Assembly: GCF_000423065.1 (NCBI RefSeq)
Contig: NZ_AUHG01000012.1
Span: 310,001 to 374,000 of the forward strand
Reading direction: 5' to 3'
Length of the DNA stretch: 64,000 bases
Origin: Christiangramia echinicola DSM 19838
GTDB taxonomy: Bacteria > Bacteroidota > Bacteroidia > Flavobacteriales > Flavobacteriaceae
The position numbers and the translations under genes are program-made. Positions 25,444-34,165 of this stretch are shown piece by piece. The notes beneath the pieces were generated by a model. The model saw only the letters and a program-made list of their open reading frames with translations. It was not told where the DNA came from and searched no databases. Numbering within the stretch: the stretch's first letter is position 1; each line of letters opens with the position of its first letter.

Positions 25444-25451
25444 CAAAGATA
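25444..25451 (-). promoter_or_regulatory. -7 promoter element before the Cys/His-rich gene and czc operon
   Basis: CAAAGATA on the + strand reads TATCTTTG on the minus strand, an exact TAnnTTTG -7 box, 4 bases upstream of the annotated ATG. The nearest TTG is 25 bases upstream, which is longer than ideal. Direct repeats resembling GTAYGCA lie upstream (25,472-25,495) and could be regulator sites. Confidence 0.5.
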
Positions 25452-25609
25452 ATTAAATATGCATGCACAGGGTATGCAAAAGCCCCGTACGCATAATGAA
25501 TCGAAGATTTTTATATGGTTTAATACGTTACTAAAATTTTTCGATATCCTGGATTCGTATAACTATAGATAATCCGTGTGTCTCTCACTGGAATTAGATG
25601 ATATGAATA

Positions 25610-25801
25610 CTACAACAATTTCGCTCCTCTTAACCGCAAGGCATTGGCAATAACTGAAACCGAGCTAAACCTCATGGCCAGAGCCGCGATCATAGGAGAA
25701 AGTAATAACCCAAAGAATGGATATAATACACCCGCAGCAATTGGCACACCCAGGGTGTTATAAATAAGTGCAAAAAACAGGTTCTTTTTATTATTCCGCA
25801 T
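25610..25801 (-). pseudogene. 3' fragment of a CopA-type copper ATPase (second copy)
   Basis: The frame encodes the last ~63 residues of a P1B-1 ATPase: [20 protein letters not shown], then [16 protein letters not shown] and [14 protein letters not shown]. The gene is cut immediately before the MRNNKKN helix start, with a stop codon in frame just upstream. Its last 27 codons are similar but not identical to the fragment at 14,404-14,487, in the same orientation. The two fragments bracket the 11-kb metal-efflux block. Confidence 0.78.
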
Positions 25802-25845
25802 TACTTTTTTCAGTTTTAAATAAATTTAACTTGTGGAAAGAATTT

Positions 25846-26853
25846 TTAAGATTTTTTTTTATCTACCTGGTTCCAGTTCCACCCATCCTGCTGTACCAGG
25901 GTTAGAAAAATTTTACGAAGATCTTCAGACTTAGTGTCTAACGCGTGATTCCCCTTGGACTTGTCAATTAAACTAAGTTCCTCTAATTTTTGTAGGGTTG
26001 AATATGCTGGAGTTTCATTACTGGTATTTATATGCGTTACCTCTTTTAAAACTTCAAAATAATTCTCGAACGCAATATCTAATGGACGTAAGTCTCCTGG
26101 CTCTGGTTTTACCCTATCATTTAAGTTAAATGCTAGAATAAGATAGGCTTCGTAAAGTCTTGCAAGTTGTAAAATAATGGCATTCTTCTCTTTGTGATTA
26201 TGGAAATAGTGAATTACAGGATAAGCCCTATGTTGCTGACTATATTTTATAATTGATTTAGATAGTTCGTCAACTTTAGAAATAAAGGATTGAAAGCTTT
26301 TACCATCCCAGAAGTTTAGGATTATTTTTTCAGGACTGCTCCCTAATATGCTAAGTCTTATTCCCAGTTTTCGTTGCTCTATAACTGCTGATAGTACAGG
26401 GATGAAATATGTGACCGACATAGTTAAGAGAATGAGGCCGGTAAAAGAATAAAAGCTGGTGAGAATCCTGCCCCCATTTCCGGTAGCTATAAAATCTCCC
26501 ATGCCCAGGGTAGATAAGGTATATCCGCTGTAATAAATAATTTCCAAAAGATCTGCAGGAATTTGCGTGCTACTGTTAACAATAATCCCAGGTTGAGATA
26601 TCAAAATAAGGACAAAACTAATCCATAATAAAAATACCCAGATTAAAACAATTGAAATCAACAATATATAACCTGCATGAGATAAGATTTTTGATTTACC
26701 ATTACCACCGGAAACAAAAAGAAAAAGTTTCCAGAAGAGATGAGAATACCTGCTAGTTAACCAGCCTCCTCCTTGCATAGACAATGTCGTTTGAAGTATA
26801 TCCAGTACTGTAGCTATATAAATAATGAGTCCTAAAGCCAGAAATATTGCCAT
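25846..26853 (-). CDS. Two-helix-type ion channel (potassium channel family)
   Basis: A 335-residue protein with N-terminal membrane helices, then a pore module: outer helix (residues 60-88), pore loop with the filter-like TLSTLGMGDF (about residues 114-123) and inner helix (131-155). The usual TVGYGD is altered to TLGMGD, so K+ selectivity is uncertain. The remaining ~180 residues form a helical cytoplasmic domain with no recognised ligand-binding fold. It may support ion balance, but the element context gives no direct clue. Just upstream lies a truncated PepSY-type gene. Confidence 0.78.
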   Translation of the reverse strand: MAIFLALGLIIYIATVLDILQTTLSMQGGGWLTSRYSHLFWKLFLFVSGGNGKSKILSHAGYILLISIVLIWVFLLWISFVLILISQPGIIVNSSTQIPADLLEIIYYSGYTLSTLGMGDFIATGNGGRILTSFYSFTGLILLTMSVTYFIPVLSAVIEQRKLGIRLSILGSSPEKIILNFWDGKSFQSFISKVDELSKSIIKYSQQHRAYPVIHYFHNHKEKNAIILQLARLYEAYLILAFNLNDRVKPEPGDLRPLDIAFENYFEVLKEVTHINTSNETPAYSTLQKLEELSLIDKSKGNHALDTKSEDLRKIFLTLVQQDGWNWNQVDKKKS

Positions 26854-26854
26854 A

Positions 26855-26965
26855 TCATAAATTATTACTCAGGTCGTTTGAAATAGAATTCAACCCTGTC
26901 ATTATAAAAATACCAAGATAGCGGTGAGCTTTCCGGATATTCATAGCTGTTCTTCTTTTTACCAT
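26855..26965 (-). pseudogene. Remnant of a PepSY-associated membrane protein gene
   Basis: This 36-codon frame begins MVKRRTAMNIRKAHRYLGIF. NIRKAHRYLGIFI is the conserved N terminus of Bacteroidetes PepSY-associated transmembrane proteins, but the match stops after about 21 residues and the frame ends in unrelated sequence (TGLNSISNDLSNNL). The rest of the gene is missing, replaced by the ion-channel gene two bases downstream. It marks another recombination scar inside the cargo. Confidence 0.55.
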
Positions 26966-27074
26966 TTTAAATAATTGGGGTGTTATTAGTTTTTAATGTT
27001 GAAATACTGAACGAAAAAAGGAATAGATTAATATGTTTATCCTGATGCTGCCAAATAAAGAAAAACAAATTTGA

Positions 27075-27608
27075 CTATCTAATATCCCTAGAAGAAGAGT
27101 GAGTTCTAATAATTTTCCACTTTTCATTTATTTTCTTTAGTATTGAAGTGGCCACACCTTTCTTTTTAATAATTTGTGCTTCTCTATTTTTTTCTGGATT
27201 AGCCTTTAAATCAATTTTATAAATATAAGTTTCTGTGACAAAGGCATAAGGAAGATCCACCTCAGCTTCTATATTATAATCTGAAAATTTAAAACTATTA
27301 AAATGGCTAAGTTCTGGACCAATGTGATGTTTTATATAGTTTGCATACGAACCTTCCACACCGCCAGATTCATAAACTTTTGAATTTTCGGAAAAAAGCT
27401 CCATGGTGCCTTTAGTAGTTAAATTTTGAAAAGCTTCTTTATACTTTTCCATAACCTCAATAACAGCTTTTTCTTCAACTTCCTTATTTACATTTACTGG
27501 TTGTTTTGTAGGTTCCAAAGCGGTCTTCTTTTCTGTACTGTCATTTTGACAACTTCCTAATGTTAGAACGAGTACTAAAATAAAAATATTGATTTTTAAT
27601 AATTTCAT
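27075..27608 (-). CDS. SnoaL/NTF2-like lipoprotein
   Basis: A 177-residue protein with a lipoprotein signal (LTLGSCQ, Cys20) and a C-terminal NTF2/SnoaL-like domain (EVMEKYKEAFQNLTTKGTMELFSENSKVYE..., ending EKWKIIRTHSSSR). This cone-like fold serves many enzymes and binding proteins, so function cannot be named. The C-terminal HSSSR segment is common in copper-island NTF2-like proteins. It follows the FMN oxidoreductase gene on the same strand with a 44-base gap. Confidence 0.72.
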   Translation of the reverse strand: MKLLKINIFILVLVLTLGSCQNDSTEKKTALEPTKQPVNVNKEVEEKAVIEVMEKYKEAFQNLTTKGTMELFSENSKVYESGGVEGSYANYIKHHIGPELSHFNSFKFSDYNIEAEVDLPYAFVTETYIYKIDLKANPEKNREAQIIKKKGVATSILKKINEKWKIIRTHSSSRDIR

Positions 27609-27652
27609 AGAAATAATATTAAATAGTGAGTGAAAATGAATGTTCCATTACT

Positions 27653-29140
27653 TTATTTATAAATCTCTTCATAGGATTTACTTTTTCCCTCTACTTTTTT
27701 AAAAATATTCCCTTTATTAATTCCATTTTTATCCTTTAAACCCATAGCTACCAATATTTCTTTTAATCCTCCAATCGTATTTCTATGGTAATTGGCGACT
27801 TTAACTTTTTTATCTACCACAGATAAAGAATCAATCCTGCCAGGATCCATTGTGGTAATACCGGTAGGACAAGTGTTTAAATTACATTTTAAAGATTGTA
27901 CACATCCCAGGGCAAACATCATCCCTCGTGCACTATAACAGGCGTCAGCCCCCAGAGCCAAGGCTTTATAGATGTCAAAAGCCGATATAATTTTTCCTAC
28001 TGCTACTACTTTAATATATTTTCGTAAGTTGTATTTAATCAGGATTGTATTCACAAAGTGTAAAGCTTCCTGCAAGGGTGTACCTCCCCAATGCAAGGAG
28101 TCCATATTAGCCGCTCCTGAACCACCTTCTGCACCATCTATAACTATAAAATCTGGATAACTTTGCATTTCTGCAAATACCTTTATCATTTTTTCAAACT
28201 CTTTTTGCTGTCCTAAACATAATTTAATGCCAATAGGCTTACCGCTGGACAATTCTCTTAATTCATCAATAAATTTGATAAGCTCCTGGGAATTATTAAA
28301 AGCACTGTGATGGGCAGGGGAATGAATTTCAGTATGGGCTTCTATCTCTCTAAACTTTGAAATTTCTTCTGTATTTTTTTTAGCCGGAAGTATTGCGCCA
28401 AAGCCAGGTTTTGCACCCTGGGAAATTTTAATCTCGATCATTTTTACGAGATCATTCTGGGCTATTTCAGTAAACTTTTCAGCATCAAAATTCCCTTCAG
28501 CATTTCGGCATCCAAAATATCCGGTGCCAAATTGAAAGATTAGATCTGCCCCGTATTTTTGGTGATAAGGTGTAAGCCCCCCTTCACCGGTATTTTGTGC
28601 AAACCCCGCTATTTTAGCCCCTCCATTCAAAGCCAGGGTAGCATTTTTACTTATGGAACCGTAACTCATCCCACCCAGGTTTAAAATACTTGCGCTATAG
28701 GGCTGGTTACATTTAGGGCCACCAATTGTCACCCTAAAATCATCCTGGAATTTTATTGACGGAAAGGCTGAATGTAAAAACCACTCGCGCCCCAATTTTT
28801 CAAAAGATAACTGGGTACCAAAAGGCTGACTTTTATTATTGTCTGCAGCTCGTTTATATACTATTTCTTTTTGAATCCAGTTAAAAGGCATCCCTTCGCT
28901 ACGATTGAGCAACAACGCTTCCTGAAGTACATGACGTTGTTGTTCCATGAAGTTTGTGATTCTACCAAGTAAGGGATAATTGCGTTGAATATTATCATCC
29001 TTTTGAAAATAGTCTATCCAGCCCAATATCGAAAAAGGCAGGATAACTACAATAATCCACCATAAATACGGGAACCAGGCTATAATTGAGCCTACTGCTA
29101 TAATTATTGTTAAACTTATAATTAAAAACGCTTTCCTCAT
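27653..29140 (-). CDS. FMN-binding glutamate synthase-like oxidoreductase
   Basis: A 495-residue protein: an N-terminal pair of membrane helices (about residues 5-40) and a TIM-barrel domain like the FMN/glutamate-synthase core of GltB. Evidence includes YGSISKNATLALNGGAKIAG, GEGGLTPYHQ, FVIDGAEGGSGAA and a Cys cluster for an Fe-S centre (CVQSLKCNLNTCPTG). It lacks the glutamine amidotransferase domain of GltB, so it is not a normal glutamate synthase. Proteins of this type are often annotated as FMN-binding glutamate synthase family; their true substrate is unknown. The setting within a metal island is curious. Confidence 0.85.
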   Translation of the reverse strand: MRKAFLIISLTIIIAVGSIIAWFPYLWWIIVVILPFSILGWIDYFQKDDNIQRNYPLLGRITNFMEQQRHVLQEALLLNRSEGMPFNWIQKEIVYKRAADNNKSQPFGTQLSFEKLGREWFLHSAFPSIKFQDDFRVTIGGPKCNQPYSASILNLGGMSYGSISKNATLALNGGAKIAGFAQNTGEGGLTPYHQKYGADLIFQFGTGYFGCRNAEGNFDAEKFTEIAQNDLVKMIEIKISQGAKPGFGAILPAKKNTEEISKFREIEAHTEIHSPAHHSAFNNSQELIKFIDELRELSSGKPIGIKLCLGQQKEFEKMIKVFAEMQSYPDFIVIDGAEGGSGAANMDSLHWGGTPLQEALHFVNTILIKYNLRKYIKVVAVGKIISAFDIYKALALGADACYSARGMMFALGCVQSLKCNLNTCPTGITTMDPGRIDSLSVVDKKVKVANYHRNTIGGLKEILVAMGLKDKNGINKGNIFKKVEGKSKSYEEIYK

Positions 29141-29146
29141 ATTTTT

Positions 29147-29806
29147 TTAATGCGAATGCTCCCCACCTTCTCCGTGACTTTCTCCGTTTTCATCCCCTAT
29201 AAACTGCCCTTGTGGCCCTACCCCTTCTATATACACGAGTTGAGAACCATAATGTCCAGCCCAGCCCACAGAATAACCTGCAAAGGCAAGCACTAAAAAA
29301 ACTGAAATCTCAAACCATATTTTTTCTTTAAAAAGGAAGAGGCTTCCCAATTTGAGCACAGCAGCAATAGCACTGGACCAAATTGTCCAGGTGGCATATT
29401 TATCATGCTGTTCCAGCACTTTTTTAGCAGTCTCGGTAAGACCTTCAGTATGTGGATGTACAAATGTTCCGGCGACATAAGCTCCAATAAATCCAGCACC
29501 TACTGTAAGCAGAATGACCCAGTCCATAGTTCGGTTCATTGTGAAAAGTTGTATAAACTGTAGCAACACGGCTAACAATAGGAAAGCAATGGGAAAGTGG
29601 ACCACTAAAGGATGCAGGTTAGGAAATTCATCAAGGCCTACAGCTTCAGAATCCTGGACTGGAGAAAAGGTATCAGGAACTGTATCTTCCAATGTTACTT
29701 CGACATTATTTAAGGATACTGAATTGATGTCCTTCACCAAGGCATTTGAGAAATTTACAAAAAAGACCAGAAGTAATGTGGTGAATAATAATTGTTTAGT
29801 TCTCAT
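29147..29806 (-). CDS. DUF2231 membrane protein with His-rich tail
   Basis: A 219-residue protein with a signal sequence, the motif LHPLVVHFPIAFLLLAVLL (about residues 66-84) and three further membrane helices, typical of DUF2231. The C terminus is short and His-rich (GESHGEGGEHSH). Conserved His residues in these proteins (HPLVVHF, EQHDKYATW, GHYGSQLV) could bind haem or copper. It is six bases from the FMN oxidoreductase gene, so the two are co-transcribed. Function is unknown. Confidence 0.8.
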   Translation of the reverse strand: MRTKQLLFTTLLLVFFVNFSNALVKDINSVSLNNVEVTLEDTVPDTFSPVQDSEAVGLDEFPNLHPLVVHFPIAFLLLAVLLQFIQLFTMNRTMDWVILLTVGAGFIGAYVAGTFVHPHTEGLTETAKKVLEQHDKYATWTIWSSAIAAVLKLGSLFLFKEKIWFEISVFLVLAFAGYSVGWAGHYGSQLVYIEGVGPQGQFIGDENGESHGEGGEHSH

Positions 29807-29822
29807 TTTTTATGTTTTTAAA

Positions 29823-29960
29823 TTAGTTCCCAGTTAACTGAAGGAACAAGGCTCCTATGATTATAATTACAATGAACCCAAAGATTATAAAGTTGAACCA
29901 TTTTTTAAAGCCATTCCCTCTTTGTCCTTTTTCATTTCCAGTCTTGCAACATTCTTTCAT
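29823..29960 (-). CDS. Small membrane protein with N-terminal Cys pair
   Basis: A 45-residue frame: MKECCKTGNEKGQRGNGFKK, then one strongly hydrophobic helix (FIIFGFIVIIIIGALFL) and QLTGN. It lies 16 bases upstream of the DUF2231 gene on the same strand. Small proteins of this pattern (CC near the N terminus, basic spacer, one helix) occur in flavobacterial metal islands. The Cys pair suggests metal or thiol chemistry at the membrane surface. The gene is short, but coding is supported by the clean frame, the position and the amphipathic layout. Confidence 0.65.
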   Translation of the reverse strand: MKECCKTGNEKGQRGNGFKKWFNFIIFGFIVIIIIGALFLQLTGN

Positions 29961-30103
29961 CTAATTCTTTATTGCGCCTGAAGGGGGAAGGGTTATTCAG
30001 TGTACAACACCTCCCCTACAGGACTTTAAACACCAAGTACCAGAAATTTCAACTAACCAATCACACAATTATAAAAATTATTCTTTCTGATATTGGGTTT
30101 TAT

Positions 30104-30556
30104 TTATAATTCACTTTTAAGGCCGGTTATATAATTTATAATTTCTAACTTATCTTCACTTGAAAGTTTCGCATCCACATGGATCAGGGTATAAGAATCC
30201 AATGGCATCTCACCATCTTCAATCTGGCTTATAATAGATCTCAACTTGCTGTTCTTTCTGCGATCTGAGTAGTCACCCCATTCGTTAAAATTAAGTTCTG
30301 CCTTTCCCTCTCTAATATGGTCTTCCAGGAACCAGGCCACCGGCTGCACTTTATTATACCAGGGATATTCAGTATTATTACTGTGGCAGTCATAGCAAGA
30401 TACCTGTATCTTATTCTGTACTTTTTCAGGCACAGTGTTGACCAACATAAAATCTGCACGGGACACATCTTCACTTTGATTGCGTTCTATGGGAAAAAAT
30501 TGTATTACAACCCATGAGCCCAAAAAAAACCAGCCAATGAACCTAATTACTTTCAA
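30104..30556 (-). CDS. Haem-binding protein with CxxCH motif
   Basis: A 150-residue protein with one N-terminal signal/anchor helix (IGWFFLGSWVVIQFFP) and the c-type haem motif CYDCHSN at about residue 54, followed by TEYPWYNKVQPVAWFL. This is the Haem_bd family pattern, common in Bacteroidetes. It would carry one covalently bound haem in the periplasm and could pass electrons to the neighbouring oxidase or haem protein. The start overlaps the DUF3347 gene end by one base at 30556/30557 boundary, giving a tight operon. Confidence 0.82.
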   Translation of the reverse strand: MKVIRFIGWFFLGSWVVIQFFPIERNQSEDVSRADFMLVNTVPEKVQNKIQVSCYDCHSNNTEYPWYNKVQPVAWFLEDHIREGKAELNFNEWGDYSDRRKNSKLRSIISQIEDGEMPLDSYTLIHVDAKLSSEDKLEIINYITGLKSEL

Positions 30557-31165
30557 TTAATTAATCTCTTTTTGAATATTTCCGCAGTCCATCATTTTAC
30601 TTCCGAAATACGGATTTTTAATTTCTTTACTAGCACTTAACCACTGTGCCCCTTTATTGTTGTTATACATTGGACAAAAATCCTGATATAACTTTTTATT
30701 CGTTCCAGTTATGGCAATCATATCTATAACATCTTTGCTCAAAATATCGAAATGTTCCCGTTGGTGGTCAATGGCGCTTTCGGCAATATGTTCTGAGTGC
30801 TCCTTTGCATCTTCAATGATGTCCGTTAACTCCTGCTGTTCGTCTGAAGAATAATCGCTCTTATCAAATTCCTCAAATTCACTGACCAGTTTCCCTCCGG
30901 CCTTGGCAGCTGCTTCCTGATCATCTGCTACCAGGGCATCTTTTATCTGTAGGTAGTTATCGATAATAGTTTTTGTAGCATTATTACTTGCATTATCAGC
31001 CATCATTTGTCCAGAGTGTTCCTGATTCTCAGGATCTTCTTGATACATTTCACTGGACATAGGTTCAGAAGCGTCCTTTTCCTGATTCCCGTCCTTACAG
31101 GACATTGCGGTTAGTGTCACCATTACCATAAGGTAAATTTTTATTGTCATTCTTACTTTGTTCAT
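30557..31165 (-). CDS. DUF3347 lipoprotein
   Basis: A 202-residue protein with a lipobox (LTAMSCK, Cys23), an acidic Met-containing linker, and a helical DUF3347 domain from about residue 65. The C-terminal motif FCPMYNNNKGAQW, then NPYFGSKMMDCG, contains Cys and Met residues suited to copper binding. Proteins of this family accompany multicopper oxidases and Cu efflux genes in Bacteroidetes. A second, diverged paralogue lies at 34,166-34,711, so the oxidase gene is flanked by two copies. Confidence 0.82.
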   Translation of the reverse strand: MNKVRMTIKIYLMVMVTLTAMSCKDGNQEKDASEPMSSEMYQEDPENQEHSGQMMADNASNNATKTIIDNYLQIKDALVADDQEAAAKAGGKLVSEFEEFDKSDYSSDEQQELTDIIEDAKEHSEHIAESAIDHQREHFDILSKDVIDMIAITGTNKKLYQDFCPMYNNNKGAQWLSASKEIKNPYFGSKMMDCGNIQKEIN

Positions 31166-31285
31166 TTTGATTTAATTTATAGTGAATGTTTTAATCTGTT
31201 CTATTTTGCGATAATTGTAAAATTCACTGAACATTTTTCTTAATCCTAACTGTGTGTTTTTTTAATTGTTATTTAATTTAAATTT

Positions 31286-33628
31286 TTAAAATCTTAGTGA
31301 AAGTCCGCCTCCGGCACCAAATCTATTGTCGTAACTTCCCATTAATGAAAAGTTCTTACCAAGAAAATATTCCAGCCCGGCTCTCCATACCTGCTCATCT
31401 TTAAAATCTTTTCCTGGTTCAAGATCATTGACCCAACCAAAATCGGCTTGAAATTCATATTCCCCAAACACTACCAGTCTTGGGAAAATCATTATTTCCC
31501 TGGCAAGGCTAATTTGGGGCCTCAATTTATTATCTACACGAAGGTCTAAAGCAAACATATATGGAGTAAAATACCTAATACCTCCAATGGCGGTGGTACT
31601 GAGTTCTTCCATGCTGTTTTCTATTTCATTTTCAACATTTACCCCGGAAAACAATCGTACCCAGTCGTTTAGATAATATTCATAAGTAAATTCCGCTTCT
31701 ATATTTTCGTTCCAGCCGTATTCTGCCAAAACGGTAAATTGGTTTCTAATATTGGAACTCACTACATTTAACTCCGTCATATGTGAAGCGGCATCTAACA
31801 TTCCCCAGGTATAAAATTTATTGGTTTCATTTATAAGCTTACTTACTGGATAGCGTTTCATTCGCTCATCCCTTTTGGTATCATAACTTACTACTCTCGC
31901 CATTCCGGAATCTAAATGATACAAAATATGGCAATGGAAAAACCAGTCGCCATACTCATTCCCATAGAATTCAATAGTCACTTCTTGCATGGGCGGCACA
32001 TTTACCGTGTGTTTTAAAGGAGAATATTCCCCATTTTCGTTTATTACCCTAAAAAAATGACCATGCAGGTGCATTGGGTGGTGCATCATGGTAAGATTGT
32101 TAAAAGTTATCCTGGTAACCTCATCACCTTTTATCTTGATTTTATCGGCAGCAGACAGTGGAACGCCATTTAAACTCCAAATATACCGGTTCATATTTCC
32201 AGTTAAATTCAGTAAAACATTGGTGACCGGGATGCTATCGTTAAAAGCCGTCTTTTCTGGTGATTTAAGGTAATCGTAATTATATTCCGAAAATAGATCC
32301 ATACCCTGCATATCTTCCATTTCCCCCTTTTTCATATCCATCCCGTTCATTTCGTCATCCTTCATGGCCATCCCATCCATCCTTTTATCTTTCTCACCCA
32401 TTCCTTCCATTATAGAATCTTTTTTCATATTCATTTTAGAGTGGTCCTTTTCTCCCATCTTCATATCGTCCATTTGCATTCCCCATTTTTCCTTTAACTC
32501 ATATGGATCCGGATCTTTAGGATTAAATTGTAAAGCTGGCGCGCCCATCTTCATCTTCATTTTTGCCATTTTTTGCATCATCCCAATTTTATCTGGTTTT
32601 GGCACATTAGGAGCAGGGAGTATTCTCCCCTCCCCAAGAAAAGCTGAAGCTGTTCCAGAACCATCCTGAGCCATGATTTTAAATTCCACTTTCCCTTCAT
32701 CAGGAATGGTCACAATAAAATCATAGGTTTCTGCCACTGCTATAAAGGTTTTATTTCTTTTGAGCGGAACAATATCTTTTCCATCAGCCGATACTAAAGT
32801 GGGGGTTTCCCCGCCAAAGGTCATCCAAAATGAAGTGGAGGCGGAACCGTCAATAATACGCATCCTTACTTTTTCACCTGGTTTAAAATCTGGATATTCA
32901 ATTTTCTCTTCACCGTTAATCAAAAAGGCAGGGTAATAAATATCAGCAATATCAGCCCCTTCCATTCGTTGCCTCCAGAAATCTAATTGCGCTCCCAATG
33001 CTCCTCGTTTTATTACCTGATTTAGTGGTGTCGCAGTTCCTTTTTTAATGTTATACCATTCCGTTCCCCTTTTTAGGAATCTTAAAACATCCTTAGGTTT
33101 TTCATTAGTCCAATCTGAAAGTACCAGCACCAGTTCTTTATCATATTCCAGTGTTTTTTCTTTTGGATGGATCATAAGCGCACCGTAAACGCCACTTTGT
33201 TCCTGTAGCATGGTATGGGAATGATACCAATATGTTCCATGTTGCTTTATCTCAAATTCATACTTAAAAGTAGTTCCAGGTTTAATGGGCGGAGTGGTAA
33301 GGTAAGGCACCCCATCAAAAAAATTGGGCAACAACATTCCATGCCAATGGATAGAAGTTTCTACATCCATTTTATTCTCTACATAAATTACCGCGTATTC
33401 CCCTTCAGTAAATTCTAATACAGGGCCAGGAATTCCGCCATTAATAGTCATTCCCATGGTCTCTTTACCCTTGGCTTTAACAACCATTTCCTGATCTATA
33501 GTTATTTTGTATTCACGCACCGGTAAATTATTAATATTTCCTTCTACCGATGCCTCTAATTCTTCCTGGCTGTAGCCTGAAAAGCCTAAAAATATCAGGA
33601 GAATTAGAAAGTAGTTTTTCAATTTCAT
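31286..33628 (-). CDS. Multicopper oxidase fused to a CopB-like C-terminal domain
   Basis: A 780-residue protein with a signal peptide (ending GYSQ). The oxidase part has all four copper motifs: HWHG (residues 94-97), HGTYWYHSH (130-138), HPMHLHGHFF (near 515) and HCHILYHLDSGM (near 565). Between domains lies a Met-rich region (about residues 350-450) typical of PcoA/CopA-type copper-resistance oxidases. From about residue 600 the protein continues into a beta-rich segment (FTYEYYLNDWVRLFSG, FGEYEFQADFGW, ending LSLRF) like CopB outer-membrane barrels. It would oxidise Cu(I) and may anchor in the outer membrane. Confidence 0.9.
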   Translation of the reverse strand: MKLKNYFLILLIFLGFSGYSQEELEASVEGNINNLPVREYKITIDQEMVVKAKGKETMGMTINGGIPGPVLEFTEGEYAVIYVENKMDVETSIHWHGMLLPNFFDGVPYLTTPPIKPGTTFKYEFEIKQHGTYWYHSHTMLQEQSGVYGALMIHPKEKTLEYDKELVLVLSDWTNEKPKDVLRFLKRGTEWYNIKKGTATPLNQVIKRGALGAQLDFWRQRMEGADIADIYYPAFLINGEEKIEYPDFKPGEKVRMRIIDGSASTSFWMTFGGETPTLVSADGKDIVPLKRNKTFIAVAETYDFIVTIPDEGKVEFKIMAQDGSGTASAFLGEGRILPAPNVPKPDKIGMMQKMAKMKMKMGAPALQFNPKDPDPYELKEKWGMQMDDMKMGEKDHSKMNMKKDSIMEGMGEKDKRMDGMAMKDDEMNGMDMKKGEMEDMQGMDLFSEYNYDYLKSPEKTAFNDSIPVTNVLLNLTGNMNRYIWSLNGVPLSAADKIKIKGDEVTRITFNNLTMMHHPMHLHGHFFRVINENGEYSPLKHTVNVPPMQEVTIEFYGNEYGDWFFHCHILYHLDSGMARVVSYDTKRDERMKRYPVSKLINETNKFYTWGMLDAASHMTELNVVSSNIRNQFTVLAEYGWNENIEAEFTYEYYLNDWVRLFSGVNVENEIENSMEELSTTAIGGIRYFTPYMFALDLRVDNKLRPQISLAREIMIFPRLVVFGEYEFQADFGWVNDLEPGKDFKDEQVWRAGLEYFLGKNFSLMGSYDNRFGAGGGLSLRF

Positions 33629-33639
33629 AGCTTTTTATT

Positions 33640-34134
33640 TTATTTATTTTCGTTCTCCAAACGATAAATAATCTTCTTCATCTGGGCGATTTCCCTTTTC
33701 TGGGCCTCAATAATTTCTTCGGCCAGTTTCTTGGTTTCAGGATCTTTAATATCTGCCCTTTTACTGGTTAATATCGCGATGGAGTGATGAGGAATCATCG
33801 CCTTCATATATAAAACGTCCCCTATAATAGGTCGTTGTGCTCTTACCAGACCTAAGGCCGAAATAAATAACACCAGGCTACCAATATAAATAGCGATATT
33901 CTTTTTTCTGTTTTTATACATTTTCAGCATAAGGGATAACATGATCACTGCCATTGCTGCTATTCCCAGGCACGTCATATAAAAGCGGGTTAAACTAAAG
34001 TACACATGATCATATTCATAAGTATTAAGATACATCGTGATATACATGGCTACGAAAGACAAGCCGAGCATTAGGAAAAATCGACCATAATTACTTCCAC
34101 CAGACTTGTGGTTATTGTTGTTTTCTGAATTCAT
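33640..34134 (-). CDS. DUF305 membrane protein
   Basis: A 164-residue protein with three N-terminal membrane helices (about residues 17-35, 47-68, 80-97) and a C-terminal DUF305 segment with MIPHHSIAILTSKRAD. DUF305 proteins are ferritin-like, with conserved His residues that may bind copper. It sits 11 bases upstream of the oxidase gene and is surely in the same operon. Its job is unknown beyond metal-island association. Confidence 0.85.
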   Translation of the reverse strand: MNSENNNNHKSGGSNYGRFFLMLGLSFVAMYITMYLNTYEYDHVYFSLTRFYMTCLGIAAMAVIMLSLMLKMYKNRKKNIAIYIGSLVLFISALGLVRAQRPIIGDVLYMKAMIPHHSIAILTSKRADIKDPETKKLAEEIIEAQKREIAQMKKIIYRLENENK

Positions 34135-34165
34135 AAAATTAGGTTTTACAGTTAATTGGGAAATT

